From Cardiocondyla obscurior (taxonomy: Eukaryota > Arthropoda > Insecta > Hymenoptera > Formicidae): a stretch of 64,000 nucleotides of DNA. Positions 26,000 through 37,873 of this stretch are shown in pieces. Made by a program: the position numbers and the translations under genes. Every line of letters starts with the position of its first letter. The stretch's first letter is position 1. Below the pieces are notes generated by a model that searched no databases, had not been told where the DNA came from, and saw nothing but the letters and a program-made list of their open reading frames with translations. The stretch spans positions 5,383,501 through 5,447,500 of the forward strand of contig NC_091873.1 in the NCBI RefSeq assembly GCF_019399895.1, given 5' to 3'.

Positions 26000-28900
26000 C
26001 AACGATAATCTGCAGCGGGACAAATGTACCTCCGCGAAATTCCGACCGGCTCCCGGAGCTCTCCCTGCCGCCGAACCGGGCGGAACACGGCAACGAGCGG
26101 GCACCAGCTGCCCCATTTAATAGAGCAATAAAGACGTGAATGGAGCTTTGATTTATGTGCCTCCTATTATTATCAGTTCTGACTTCCCGGGATAACGTAA
26201 CGTTCATACGCCACGGATTTTAGTTACGGATTCGGATACGACACCTCTGATTGACTCACAATAGGGCGGCATTCACAGTTTTTTTTTTTTTTTTTTTTTT
26301 TTTTATATTCTCCTCTTTGGCGTTTTGACGTTTTTCCCCCGTAGAATCGCGTTTGGAAAAACGCCTCGTATGCGAAAAAGAACAGCTACGTATAAAAAAG
26401 AAAAAAAAAAGATTTATCCTCTCTTGCAATGTGCAAACTACGTGCAATATGTTACGCATTTCGCTGGCTGGAAGGCAAAGATATCTCACGCAAATTAATC
26501 TTGTCGCTCTGTTTCGCCGTTTTCGTTCGATGTCGAAAACTGGCGGCGACCACCCCTAAATTTTCCGCGGCCCGGATCATCGCTCTGAGAAGTGTGCGAA
26601 ATGAAGCACGCGGAGACGTGTATGTATGTACAACCGTTTCCCTACGGTGTCCCTAAATACCTCGTACATGGTGCTGACATTTTCACGCGACGCGTGGTGA
26701 CATTCGTCACCGTCGACGGCGCGGAGAACGAAGGAAAAAAAAAAAAAAAAAAGAAAATAGGAAAAAAAAAAGAAAAAGTGAGAGAAAGGAAAAAGAGAGA
26801 CGCACACGCGCGCAGGAGCCTCGTTTAACGATCCACCTGTCGTCGGGCGAGTATTAGGTGTGCGACTCCGTACGGCACGTTCTAAAAATATGACGCCACG
26901 TGCTGCGACCGTGGCGGAAATACCGAACACCCCCGGGCCGGTTCACGGCATTCGGGATCGAGCATTACGGGCCATCGTTCTCTCATGATCCAACGGAATC
27001 GTTTCTCCTTCTTGACGGAATCACTTCCCGCCTGCTTACTCGTTTGCCAGTCCGTCGCCGGGTGAATTTACCCGGCTCGTTTGCATGCCCGGCGCCCCTA
27101 CGCGATGATCGAGTCACCGCTCGGAAGCCGCGTTCCACGACCCGGTCGAGTGTACAACGCGAGCGATAAATGCAAAAGAAGGAAATAAGGATCTTCCGCG
27201 CGGACCGCGTTATCGCGCAGCGCGTACGGGCGAGGCTCAATACGCTTACGCTTGCAAACAGGCGAGTCGATATTTCAGTGGCGCGGAAAGCAAATGAGAA
27301 ATCCTCGAGGCGCACATTTGCGAACGCGATGCACTTCCCCCTCCCCGCGGCAGATGGAAATCGCCGAATTATTTAAATCCTCACTCTTACGGCCGGAATA
27401 TGCAAGTACGCCGCTCGGGAGTTTTAGTTTCGGTGTTTCACGTTGTAGATTAGCGGGGAAACATCTCCTCCTCCCTCCTCCTCCTCCCTCCTTTCCATTT
27501 CCCGTTCGCGAGCGGCCGCGCGATCGCACGGTATATTTTCCGCGCTATTACAACGTTATTAATAGCAAGTTATTGATTCGCGTTCTCTAATTTGTGATTA
27601 TATATGCCGTTCAACGCTAACGACCGGTCCACCTACGGGGTAACCACGTACGTACCACCCCGCGGAAGGCGTAATTGATATTCGAGTCACTTCGCTGCCG
27701 GACTTACCGTACCGGATTATGTAGTCACACGTGGGCAAATGAGAAATATTGTAAGCGGTTTTCGCGCGAAGCGAATTAATCGATCATTTTATTACAGTTT
27801 TATTATAATCGCAAGAGTAGAAGGGTGAGGGGGAAAAGAGGGCAAATACCCCGTGGCATTTTTCGTGGCTCGAGCAGAGATCGTATATAAATTCATAATA
27901 GGCCGTTAATTTCGAGGTTTCGTTTGCTCAGCTGCAATCGATCGCGAAACGATAGGGCGAGGCTCGACGGCGATCGATCCCGCGCAACTGCACGCGTCCG
28001 TCCTCTTGAAGCGTTAAATTGTCGACGGTATATTTTTTTTTATTTAATTTTTCTTTGTTCTTTTCATTTATCCAAACTAACCTTTATACTTGGCGTCATC
28101 AGTCTCGCGCGATCCCGTCGTTAAAATGCAACGAAAGACGCGACGTGCTAGATGAAAAGGGTGAAAATATCGCGCGTCATAATGTCGTCCCTTTTACCGC
28201 GCTCCCTCGTTGGAAAAATTGTGTAGACTGCTGATGGGGAGAGGATGGAGCGCGCATCCCTTATTATTTACTCTCATATTATGAGCTTACGTAAAAAAAA
28301 TCAGAATGGGTCGGTGTGCATTGTATGCAGATGGATTTAATTAATAACGTGAGTAATTGAAGGGAACGATGGTATATCCGTACCCCGTGCGATTCGCTAT
28401 TAACGATGGAATATGCCGATCTCATTGTTAGATTTATTAATGCGCCAAAAATTAAAAGCCGTAAGTTCAAAGTACTTTTAAGTCTCACGATTACCGACGG
28501 AAGTTTTCTATTATTTCGCGAGGAGGAACGTGGAATTGGTGCCGGCTTCATAACCGAGTTATAATCGTCGGATTCCATTGAATTTACCTGAACGCACACG
28601 AAGCTCGTGCATTCGGATCACGTTAGAGCCACGCTTCCTGACGAAAAAGAAAAAAAAATAGGAACCTGGCTCCCGTGGAAGATTTTTCCATAATCCCATG
28701 ACGCACGTATACGCCATGCAACAGCGGCGGGCACGTGCCGACCGTTATGACTTCCTTTGCAACCAAATTTAATTTACAACGGCCGCCCGCGGTGCTCAAT
28801 TTTCGTCCCCCTTTCGGCCCGTACTCTCGAGAATAGCCTCCTCTCGCTACGTACAAAACGCCTACGATTTCCGAGATAAATAAACATGTACGAGCAACAG

Positions 28901-29063
28901 TTCGTAAACGAACTAATTTTATACTTTGCTTCTGTTTTATGTCTACCCGCGAGTCGTTAGCAAAGCCGGCCACGTGTCGATGCTGGATTATCCGTTTGTA
29001 CGGTAAATTCTGGTAACGAGACCGTTGCAAAATTAAAATCCGTTTCGTGAGTTTTATACAAAC
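26000..29063. other. Intronic DNA without supported exons
   Basis: It includes a 26-base T run (26279-26304), purine-rich segments at 26736-26800 and CpG-rich DNA at 26900-27540. A minus-strand ORF at 28279-28599 reads passably (start MESDDYNSVM at its second ATG) but has no splice or domain support. Confidence 0.5.
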
Positions 29064-29101
29064 ATGTCCAATAACTCGCGGGCGGTGCTTGTTACATTAT
29101 A
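29064..29101 (+). CDS. Candidate alternative first coding exon (weak)
   Basis: An ATG at 29064 in a good context (caaacATG) opens MSNNSRAVLVTL and runs into a perfect donor (ata|gtaagt, GT at 29102), leaving two bases. That is phase 2, which fits the exon at 50729. There is no clear promoter, and a 12-codon open frame is expected by chance, so this rests on the donor and the phase. Confidence 0.15.
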
Positions 29102-29401
29102 GTAAGTTCTTCTTTTTTTTTTTCTTTTTTCTTTTTTCCTCGATATATCGAAAACCACGTCCACCGTGTAAAAAATTACAGAATTCTATTTCGTTTATTT
29201 CGGTCATCCGTTAAATTCGATTTCTAGCGGTTCTAAAACTTCAATGGCCTAATACCAAGAATCGAGGGATCGTGTCATCGCGTCACACGGTGATATTTAA
29301 ATGTGAACGACCGTGTCGCGCGCCGTACATCCGGTGATCACGTACTGATGGTGGCGTGGCATTGCATCGCGTTCCTCCTCCCGGTATACCTACCGGTTTG
29401 T

Positions 29402-29470
29402 TCGACCGTACCCTTAACGGCCTGCCACGGATCGATTTCCGATAATCAGGAACCGAACACCGGCAACGAG
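29402..29470 (+). repeat. 69-bp local duplication, copy A
   Basis: This 69-bp block matches 29921-29989 at 63 of 69 positions with no gaps. In the frame starting at 29402 both copies are open, and of six differences three are silent third-position changes. Weaker similarity continues downstream (purine-rich, gaagaatc and cgaaagaa). It lies inside an open frame at 29303-29602. Confidence 0.8.
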
Positions 29471-29920
29471 CCGCCAGCGGCTCGCTGGGAATGGGAAGGG
29501 AAAGCCCGAAGAATCAAACTAGGGAACGAAAGAACATACGACACGGTCCAATGCATCTCAGTTGCTTCATTCGGTAAATTCGAACATTACAGGATGCTAT
29601 AAATCTGCGAATTTCGAGGCAGGGCGAATCGTTCAGCCAAAATGTAAATGCAGCGTCGCTCCAGGACGCCGCTTTAAACTTTTTACAGAAATTTTCTTTT
29701 TTTTCACGCGAATTTCAGGATAAAACTTTTCTTGCGTTAAATTTAATTAATATATTATAAATTAAACGGAGTGTTTACATTTTTTTGAAACGTTGAGACG
29801 CGGGCGCGTGGCAAATTTACTGATTTATCAGAGAAGATATCGTATATCCACTAATCATATGTTTGGTGGCTTTCGGGAGAAAAAGAAGAAGAAACGGTAA
29901 AGGAGTTCCGACCAACTTAG

Positions 29921-29989
29921 TCGACCGTGCCTTTAACGGCTTGCCAGGGATCGATTTCCGATAATCAGAAACCGAACACCGCCAACGAG
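29921..29989 (+). repeat. 69-bp local duplication, copy B
   Basis: Partner of 29402-29470, 519 bp downstream and in the same orientation. In the corresponding frame it stays open through the duplicated block and stops shortly after, at a TGA about eight codons beyond. The base before the block is the G of an AG (acttag), which could act as an acceptor. Confidence 0.8.
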
Positions 29990-32604
29990 GTGACTGCGAT
30001 CGCGAGGGAAGACTGAAAAAGAATCGAGGAGAAAGGGGGCGAAAGAAGAGAATCAAGGAAAACGGAAAACGAAAAGGGGGAGAAAGAGAGAGATATCGAG
30101 AGCCGATGGATGTGCGAGCTTGGTTATACTAGCCAACGAAACTCCTGCACGCTTGATGGAGAATCCTTTTAAATCGTTCTTTTTCGTCTCGATTGTCGAT
30201 ATGACATGGGAAGTTAACGGTTGAATTACTTGAATTTTTCCTCGAAGACTTCCAATAAAGACCCTGCCCTCCTCCCCCGTGCTCGCCGCGAATAGAGCAA
30301 TTAATTTAGATAACCGGGAACACGGGTAGCCGATGAAATCAGGTATACATTGACGTTAGAGGCTATTTAACACGCGCGTGACAAGCTCGCGATAGCGTAT
30401 TCTTATATATAAAGCAGGATAGTTTATTGCGGGCGAGATTCATGCGTTTCATATCGCCCGGTCGTATCTCGTGATTGATCCCGTACATACTACGTTACGA
30501 CACCGTCATCATTTTTCAGCACTCGATCCCGCAACGTCGAGTCGCGCCGTTCTCGAGAGAGACACGCGAGCGCGTTTCCAGCTCCGAGATAACGGGGAGG
30601 AGGGAGGGGGAGGGGGAGTATATCGCCTCGTAGGTGGCGATAATATTACACTTAATCGAAACCCACTGATCCGTATAACGGATCTCTCTCGCAGGTGTTT
30701 AGGGAAAAAAGTGCGGAACGGTTGGAAAATTAATAAGCGGTGTCCGCGCGGCGAGGAGAAAGAATCGATCGCGGCGAACTGTCTTAACGAGCGCTCTCGC
30801 GCGCGGTTATTTATGCATTCCGTACGCAATGCCGCGGACGCTCATTACGCGTCGACCGTATATTCATTATGTCGCCGGCGAGTGCCACGTCTACTTACCT
30901 AGACAGCCGTTTCAGCGCGTTTCGCGGAAACGCTCTCGCGACGCTTATTTCGCGGCGCAATACAACGTCGGGGGCATTATGCAGCCGCGGCGCGGCCTCG
31001 GCGAAATGAAATTTATTGCTAATTGCTTTTTATTTACATCGAGCATCCGGGGCATTTATCAAGGCATAGTATACTAAAAAGTTGTCGGGTTTTATGCCCC
31101 GGCGTTCGACGGATTTTACGAGTGGACATTATTTACAGTCGGATTGATTCCTGCAGAATGCAGATATCCCTTTAAGGCCATCCATGTGTATCTTAAAGCG
31201 CCCGAACGCCGGTGTATATCCCGTCTCGCGAGGAACTTGCTTTTGCGAACGACGCCGCGGCTGTAAATCTGCAGCTACGTCGTAACATTCGGCCGTTCAC
31301 GTAATTCTTTCGCAGGTCTGAAACACGGTTTTCCGTCTTGCTAACCGAAATTACATTTCCGATCGGGAAATCGCGCGGGATCCGTCCGCGTTTTGCTGTT
31401 ACTTCCGCTTTTCGTCTAGATGCCACGCCGCGCTACGCCTGACATTTCCGCTAATTAACGTCAGAAACGATTTCAGCCGGGCTCCGCGTCAATCCGCGTA
31501 ATCGGAGCGACGGGTTCTTCGCGTGCGCGAACAAGGTGCGGCTGAAATTCAATACTTCATATTGACACTTGCCATAACGCAATCTTTGCTCGCCCGGCTG
31601 GCTCCGACGAATATTGACAGTTAAGGCAAGACTTTAAGCTGCATGTGCTTAAAGAATCGCTGCAACGGAATTGAATACGCGGGTTAACGTTCCGTCCCAT
31701 TTAGCGATACGCTCGCGACTTGGATTCAGCCGAATAAATCAGATTTAAATTGGTATTTTACGTTTTAACGTTCATGCCTTGAATAATAGAACTTTACGGG
31801 CAAGTTACCGGGGGGGTTTAAAAGTAACCGGGGGCGATACCGGCGATCACGTAAGCCCCGACACGCAATTGCATTCGCGCTTGACCAAGGGCGGAAACGT
31901 GGGGCTCGCCATTGATTCGCCGCGAGACGAGAGACAGATTTTTGCGTCGACTCAGGCCCCGCAGACGTTACGCACGGTAGCTTGAGCGCGGTGGTAATAA
32001 AAAACGCGGCACGCAGAGTAAAAGGGAGATACAATGGAAACGCAATGGGCGCAACGACTGGGCGACGTGGACTAGCGGGAGAGGAATTGCCTCGCTCTCT
32101 TCAGCGCTGTTACAATTGGCAGCGGTGGCTGTACTCAGCCGCCGCGGTTGCAATCTCATTCGCGCTCTCTCGCATGAGCGAGCAGAAAGCGCCACTCCAA
32201 GCCGGACCCCTCTAGCTTTCCACTCCACCTCTTTTTCCATCTTCGACCTTCCCGTTCGCGTAACCCGGCGGTCCCGAGCGGCTACGTTCTTTCCAACGAG
32301 CGATTCGAAATCCGAAAATTTTCGACGGCGCCTTAAAAAGTATTTTGCCAGAGTTCGACGTTTCGTTATATTAAATGAATGAAGATAGGAACGCGGGGCT
32401 GCACTTTAATTAATTGAAATCTGACGCGCGAAACAGAATTCTAGAATAGCCGGAAATATATCGCGAGAACTACGGTTTTCCTTCAGCGGGCTTCTCTTTC
32501 GCGGTGCATGTAATGCGTTTCGTTTCGCCTCTTTATCATCCCGCTTGTGCCGGACGAAGGTCTTTTTATGCTCTCTGCTTCCCCTCCGCTTTTATCTTCG
32601 CTAA
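29990..32604. other. Intronic DNA without supported exons
   Basis: This is CpG-rich DNA with a G-rich run at 30594-30618. On the minus strand a strong donor (gtaagtag, reading leftward from about 30895) ends a frame that is open for about 45 codons to the right, but no convincing acceptor or start was found. Nothing else is supported. Confidence 0.45.
30594..30618 (+). other. G-quadruplex-type G-run cluster
   Basis: Runs of three to five G separated by single A residues (ggggagg, aggg, aggggg, aggggg) fit the usual pattern of four G-tracts with short loops. The pattern is seen directly; folding in the cell is inference. Confidence 0.6.
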
Positions 32605-32833
32605 ATATGTATAGTATAAATGGTTCCAACTTTTTTTTTATTTTAATGGTCCGACTTTATTTTTAAATTAAATAAAATTTGGTTTCGGGTAAAACATTTT
32701 TTTTTCTTAAATTAAATAAAAATGGATTAAAATTATCTAATTTTTTACCCGAAACCAAATTTTATTTAATTTAAAAATAAAGTCGGATCATTGAAATAAA
32801 AAAACAAATTGGAACCATTTATACTATACATAT
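32605..32833. mobile_element. 229-bp fold-back element (MITE-like)
   Basis: The left arm (32605-32694) and right arm (about 32744-32833) are inverted copies of roughly 90 bp. They differ at only a few positions and are separated by ~50 bp of A/T-rich loop. The ends read atatgtatagtataaatgg and its complement. A target-site duplication is not clear; the flanks are A/T-rich. The compact size, near-perfect inverted arms and lack of coding capacity fit a miniature inverted-repeat or fold-back transposable element. A transcript crossing it would form a long stable hairpin. Confidence 0.8.
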
Positions 32834-35800
32834 ATCCGTCATGCGGCCACTTCACGAACAGGTGGGTGTCGACAGCCACTTTCAGATAAGCTTCGCAAGA
32901 AAATCTGGAAGAGGATGATCCGGTAGAAGCGGGTTCGCGGAGAGTTGTCAAAAGCCCGATAAAACGTCGTCGCCTTCATCTCGGGCGCGATATCACGTTT
33001 CTATCTTACGATCTGCCCATACGTTGCCGGCTCGTTACGGACCGATACTGATAGGGGAGGGAACGTAAATCGAAATGAAATGGCTTGCGCGACAGAAACG
33101 AGGTTTCTTTTTATCGAATAATGATCGACCGCGCCGTGACGTTGACGACGATTGAGCCGTAATGAATGGAGAGAAATCAGAGCGTAGATAAGTTACCGTC
33201 ACTCACACACTTGACGGTACTCGTGTGAACGGTCTGACCATGAATGTTACGGTATGTCGAGGGTCGCCCGTGTCGCTTACACGGTCGGCAGTAAATTTAG
33301 ATCAGCAGCACTCGACGTTATCCTCAAAGCCTCGCTTGAAGTCGTCCGTTCCGTTGTACATTTTTTTTTTCTTTTTTTTTGTCCTTTCTAGCATAATTTT
33401 AGGCCGGCAAAATAGTTGGCGTCATTCCCCGCCACTCGTTCTGTTAATCATTTCAGGCAAATGCTCCCTCGAACTTGAAAACGCCGTTTCGTTTGACGTA
33501 GGAGGAGCGAAAGGGGATGGCGAGGGGATGTAAAGAAGATAATTGGCAAGCGGAACGGGGATGAACCCGGGAAACGATATTCGCTAATCCGACAGCGGAC
33601 AATTATCTGGTCCGTCAGAGCACGACTTATGCTCGGCAGACAAGCGTGCAAACTTGAGAAACGGCCGACGGTTTAAATTTAGTAACTCCTCTTAGCGAGC
33701 GGCAACGAGCATCCGTGTGCGCGTACGCCGCCGATCGTAAAGTGACGCCGGCGCCCTTATCGGACAAATTAAAAAGAAATGTTTCGTTATGCGAGTCGTT
33801 AGCGATTATTAGGGGCGCGATAAGCAGTTGAAACGAACACGAATTAAATGTAATTTTATTTCCTCGTTGATATGTCTTTTAAAAACCGGCCGCTCGGCTG
33901 TATCAAATATTATACATTACAAAGATGTCTTTGTGACGAGCGAATCGAAGGGAAAAAAGGCGAGAGAGTGAGAGACAAAGATAAAAATAATTATTTAATT
34001 ATCCTCCGTTCCTATCGCACGGGCAAGACGTAATGAATGTCATTAATAAATATCTGTTTTACCATCGTCATTAGCGGAAGCGTTGTTTGCAGAAGATAAT
34101 GAGGTTTAAAGAGGCAGAAGGAGAGAAAGAAAGAGAGAGGGAACGGAGGCACGAAAGTTCAACGAAACCGTGCCATGTGAGCGTTCGTTCACGGCGCATC
34201 GTCGCCTGTGCGCGTTTCCAGAGGATCGCTGACATTCGAGAGGCGGAGCAGAAACTCCAACAGAGACGTGAAACCGCTTCAGACGTAAGCACTCTTGAGA
34301 AAGTTTTATGATTAAGGAATTAATTACGGCGGATGCTTCTTACCAGGTTGATGACCGATTAGAACGAGCCCGTCTCTCAAGCATATCGATTAAAAGATCG
34401 GCACGATTCCGGAATCGGAGGTGAATCTCTTGATTTTTGACCCGAGCACCGAGTCCGAATGTAATTTCGTGCCGGGCCACCGTGCGCCGTAAGCAGAGGA
34501 ACTTTCCGACTCGAGAATTTCTTCGCGTTTCTCCTTCCTTTCTTTCTTTTTTTTTTTCTTCTTCTTGTTCGTTTTCTTCGCTGAGAAGAGCACGAGAGTT
34601 TGCCAACTGGAACGATGCTGGTAGCAAGACGAGAGGCGCGCGGAAAGGGGGGGGAAAAAGTCGGTGGAAGATGGTACGTCAGTTCAATGTCTTCATGGTA
34701 ACTAGTCCTTAATGAAGCAAACTTTTATTTTACTTTTGAGCGAAGCCGCCGCCGCCCGGCTGCATTTTCGCAACGACAAACTTCTCGCGCGTGCATGCAA
34801 ATGCATTTGCCGCAAATTATTTGTATTGCACGTCGCCGCGGTAGCGTTTCGACGTTCGAGCTAAAACAAACTCGGCTAATGGCTTAATTTCGTTTGAGTT
34901 TAATTAATCGCGTAATGAACTTTAGGTCCGATTGCCGTAAATTATTTTATTGAAGCTAATCGGATTCATATGTAAATTGACCGGTGTCGGAAATATGTTC
35001 CCGTTCGTTCGTTTATCACCGAGAGGAAATCGCGGCGCGTCTCACCGAGCTACCGATCGCATCTTACACGATCGAGCTGTATTAAATCTACTAAGATAGC
35101 GGTCCATCGATCTCGCGTTGATCGTTTGACAGATAACCGACGGATAGACAATCGCGGTTAGACGCACGATCAATTAGTCTGATAATATCCATCGACAAGC
35201 AACGTCGGCTGCAGCGTGTATATCGTGATCGCCGCGGCCACAACACGCTGAGTACCTGCGGTCGACGTTAAGGAAGAGCGTGTATGCTTTAGCAAAACTG
35301 ACAAGATCGAGAAGCCGGCTTGATATATCACTTTGCCCGACTAGGAATAAAAATGGGGCTGCATAGCGAAGATGTCACGCGTCGGTTTAAAGCGTAACAC
35401 GACGATGACAAGTCCCCGATACACCGACGCGAGCTTTTTCCCCCTTTCCCCCCCCTTCGCCTCGTGAAATTACTTGGAACGCTATCCATCTTTTCTCGCT
35501 AAGACTGTCTTACTACCTAATTAATCCTTCGGCTCAATTAACTTCTCAACGCGGCTCGACACCGGCCGGCGATCGTCATAGTAACGTCCGGCCCACGTAG
35601 TTTGCTAAACGTCGCTTTTTCGTGCCTATTAATTAAAGGCGCGCGTGGCCGAGTGGGGGAGGGGGAGAGAAGGGAGCAGGTGGCATCGTTTTTCCTTCAT
35701 CGTCATAGAACGAGGGAGATATTTCTTTCCCCTCGTCACTTTCCCGTACAACCGGCGCGAAGATATATATTTAGAGTGGACCCATCACTCAAACCGCTCT

Positions 35801-37540
35801 CAGTTTTCCTTCTTTCATTCTTTCGGCCGCATCCTCCCTTCGTCTTTCGCGTCTTCTCTATCGGCGAGGCACCTAGGAAGAGTCTACTTTCGCCTTGTTA
35901 GTAAAGTAAATAGCGTGGCGTACGGGCTCGGCGTTAGTGCATCTGCTTCTCACGGCGCTAACAAAAGTGACGCGTCACGGAGAGATTGGGAAAGGACGAG
36001 GGTAAAAGTGGAGCCGGCCAATCGTAACGTCAGGTTGCAGGCTGCATCAGTCAGACAATTAGGCGACGATCTAAGCTCATGCCCGTACGGATCCTAAACA
36101 AATAGGCTTACGATGATCCGTAATGGGATGACGGCGTGTCACGTCGGCTGTTCTATAAATCCGTTTACGATGTATACTCCCGGGTACGCGAGGGAGAAAG
36201 GGTACGGAGCGAAACGATCTTATAAATAGTGAGCTCGAGGCTAGAACGGCTCTCGCCGCGATACTTGAATCGAGCTTACAAATTTGAGACGCGAGAGGAA
36301 AAGTACCGTTTTTTTATAATCTGCTTAACGCGCATATAAAAGAATAAAAAGATATATATATATATATCGTAGAATTAATAATTTAATAAAATATACATCT
36401 AATCGATTCGAGATTCCGAAATTTAAAGCGCGAGTTATACTTGTTTCGTAGATATGAAATAATGACGGTGCATCGGGGGGAAAGGGGGAGGAAGAGGGGG
36501 GGGGTAATTTACGAATCTCTGCAGCCGTACTTTAGGGAGGCACGATTGTCGAAAAGCGGGTTAACGAGTTTAACCTGGTCCCCGAGCGGAGAGAGCGAAT
36601 GCGACCGACAGAACTGGTAATGGCAGTTTCCCTCCGTATGAAACCTAGCTTTCTAGCTCTTGCTCGCGCTATTTCTTCGATGCATACCCTCCATGTTTAG
36701 GGGTATATGGCTTTCGCCGTCAGTTGGCTCATGTCACCCGGGATTAGCGCTGTTTGGACAGAGGAAATTAACTACTACACCCCGGGCGCTGCCATCTGCG
36801 TGGGCGTGCACGACATTGTGTCGCGGGCATCCCCCTTAAGATTTCGGGGCAATGTAATTCAGTGTCGAAACCGATCCTGGGGGGGTCGTCCGCCGGCGGT
36901 GACATCGCCATTTCCGTGATTAGACGCAACCCCAGGGTCACTATATTTGATTGCGTTCTTATGACGCTTTTTCGAGAAATGCAATCGGCCGTAGCGCGTA
37001 GCTTTGGGACCGTACGTCCGTCCGAAATAACGTGCAAAAATAAAAACAAGATCCGACAAATTTATAAAGAAAGCAATAACGAAAGCGCTCGCCCGATTTC
37101 CCACATAACTCATCCCTCGTCTCGAGATTCGGCTCTTTGTTCGAGAGATCCGCACGTAGTTATTCACGCAGTGATCGAAACATATTATTAGAAGGCACTA
37201 AATAATATTTAATCTCCGATCGATTAGCACGAACGCGATAACTATACATTTACTCGCGATAAAATTCATGGCATTCGATCGCAAATAATACTCGTGTACA
37301 TCATTCAACGATAAAATCTATAATTAAAAAAAAAAAAAAAAAAAACTTTGACTTAGCAATAAAAATCTAAAATAGCTCTGTTTTGGTCGCTTTTAAAACG
37401 AATTTAATGCACGTGTAATTACGAGTACGATCTTTAACGTATCGCAAACGGCAGTGTCTCAAAAAAAAAAAAAAAAAAACTATTCATATTACGCGTCGAG
37501 GATAATGCGCTATCAGGCTATTATTATATCCGCGCATTAA
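32834..37540. other. Intronic DNA without supported exons
   Basis: The acceptor-like tctgttaatcatttcag at 33461 opens a short frame (KCSLELENAV) that stops at 33531-33533, with no good donor. A G-rich cluster lies at 36474-36504, and A runs at 37326-37344 and 37460-37478. ORFs at 35602-36097 and 36707-36919 are unsupported. Confidence 0.45.
36474..36504 (+). other. G-rich cluster with G-quadruplex potential
   Basis: G-tracts of six, five and nine bases (gggggg, aaaggggg, aggaagaggggggggg) lie within about 31 bp. The pattern is seen directly; function is unknown. Confidence 0.55.
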
Positions 37541-37747
37541 GGGCGGAGTTGGTGTGTCAGAGCGAACGTGATCGATTAGCGCCAGCCCCGCGGCTGCACC
37601 TGCAGGTCGGCAAGACGCAAATGAAAATGGCGTTTACCTCGTTGATCGATTTTGTAAATAAAGATCGCGTCGCTCTCTCGGTGCTGGACCAACGGCGCCG
37701 GCAGGCGGCGGTCCCGCTGGTTCGATTATCATCGAGCGTGCAGGTAG

Positions 37748-37873
37748 ATGCCGAAGAAATCTCGCGCGGAGAAACAAGGAGCTCGCAGGGAACAAGGGCA
37801 AAAAGTAAACTGTAACGCGACGGGGATGACGACGGCAACGGAGGAGCCACAGGTCGGGGCCGCAATGCCCCAG
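37748..37873 (+). CDS. Probable alternative first coding exon, promoter 2
   Basis: An ATG at 37748, directly preceded in frame by TAG (37745-37747), opens 42 codons that run uninterrupted into a strong donor (ccccag|gtaaga, GT at 37874). The peptide starts MPKKSRAEKQGARREQ; a second in-frame ATG at 37826 (MTTATEEPQVG) has a better start context (G at -3). It leaves in phase 0, which matches the acceptors at 55490 and 55716 exactly. Splicing to 55490 would skip the exon at 50729, giving an isoform with a different N-terminus. An intervening 20-nt exon at 46495 could instead route it into 50729. The minus-strand 228-codon ORF over the same DNA is low-complexity and probably a shadow. The promoter is not pinned down. 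Confidence 0.5.
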
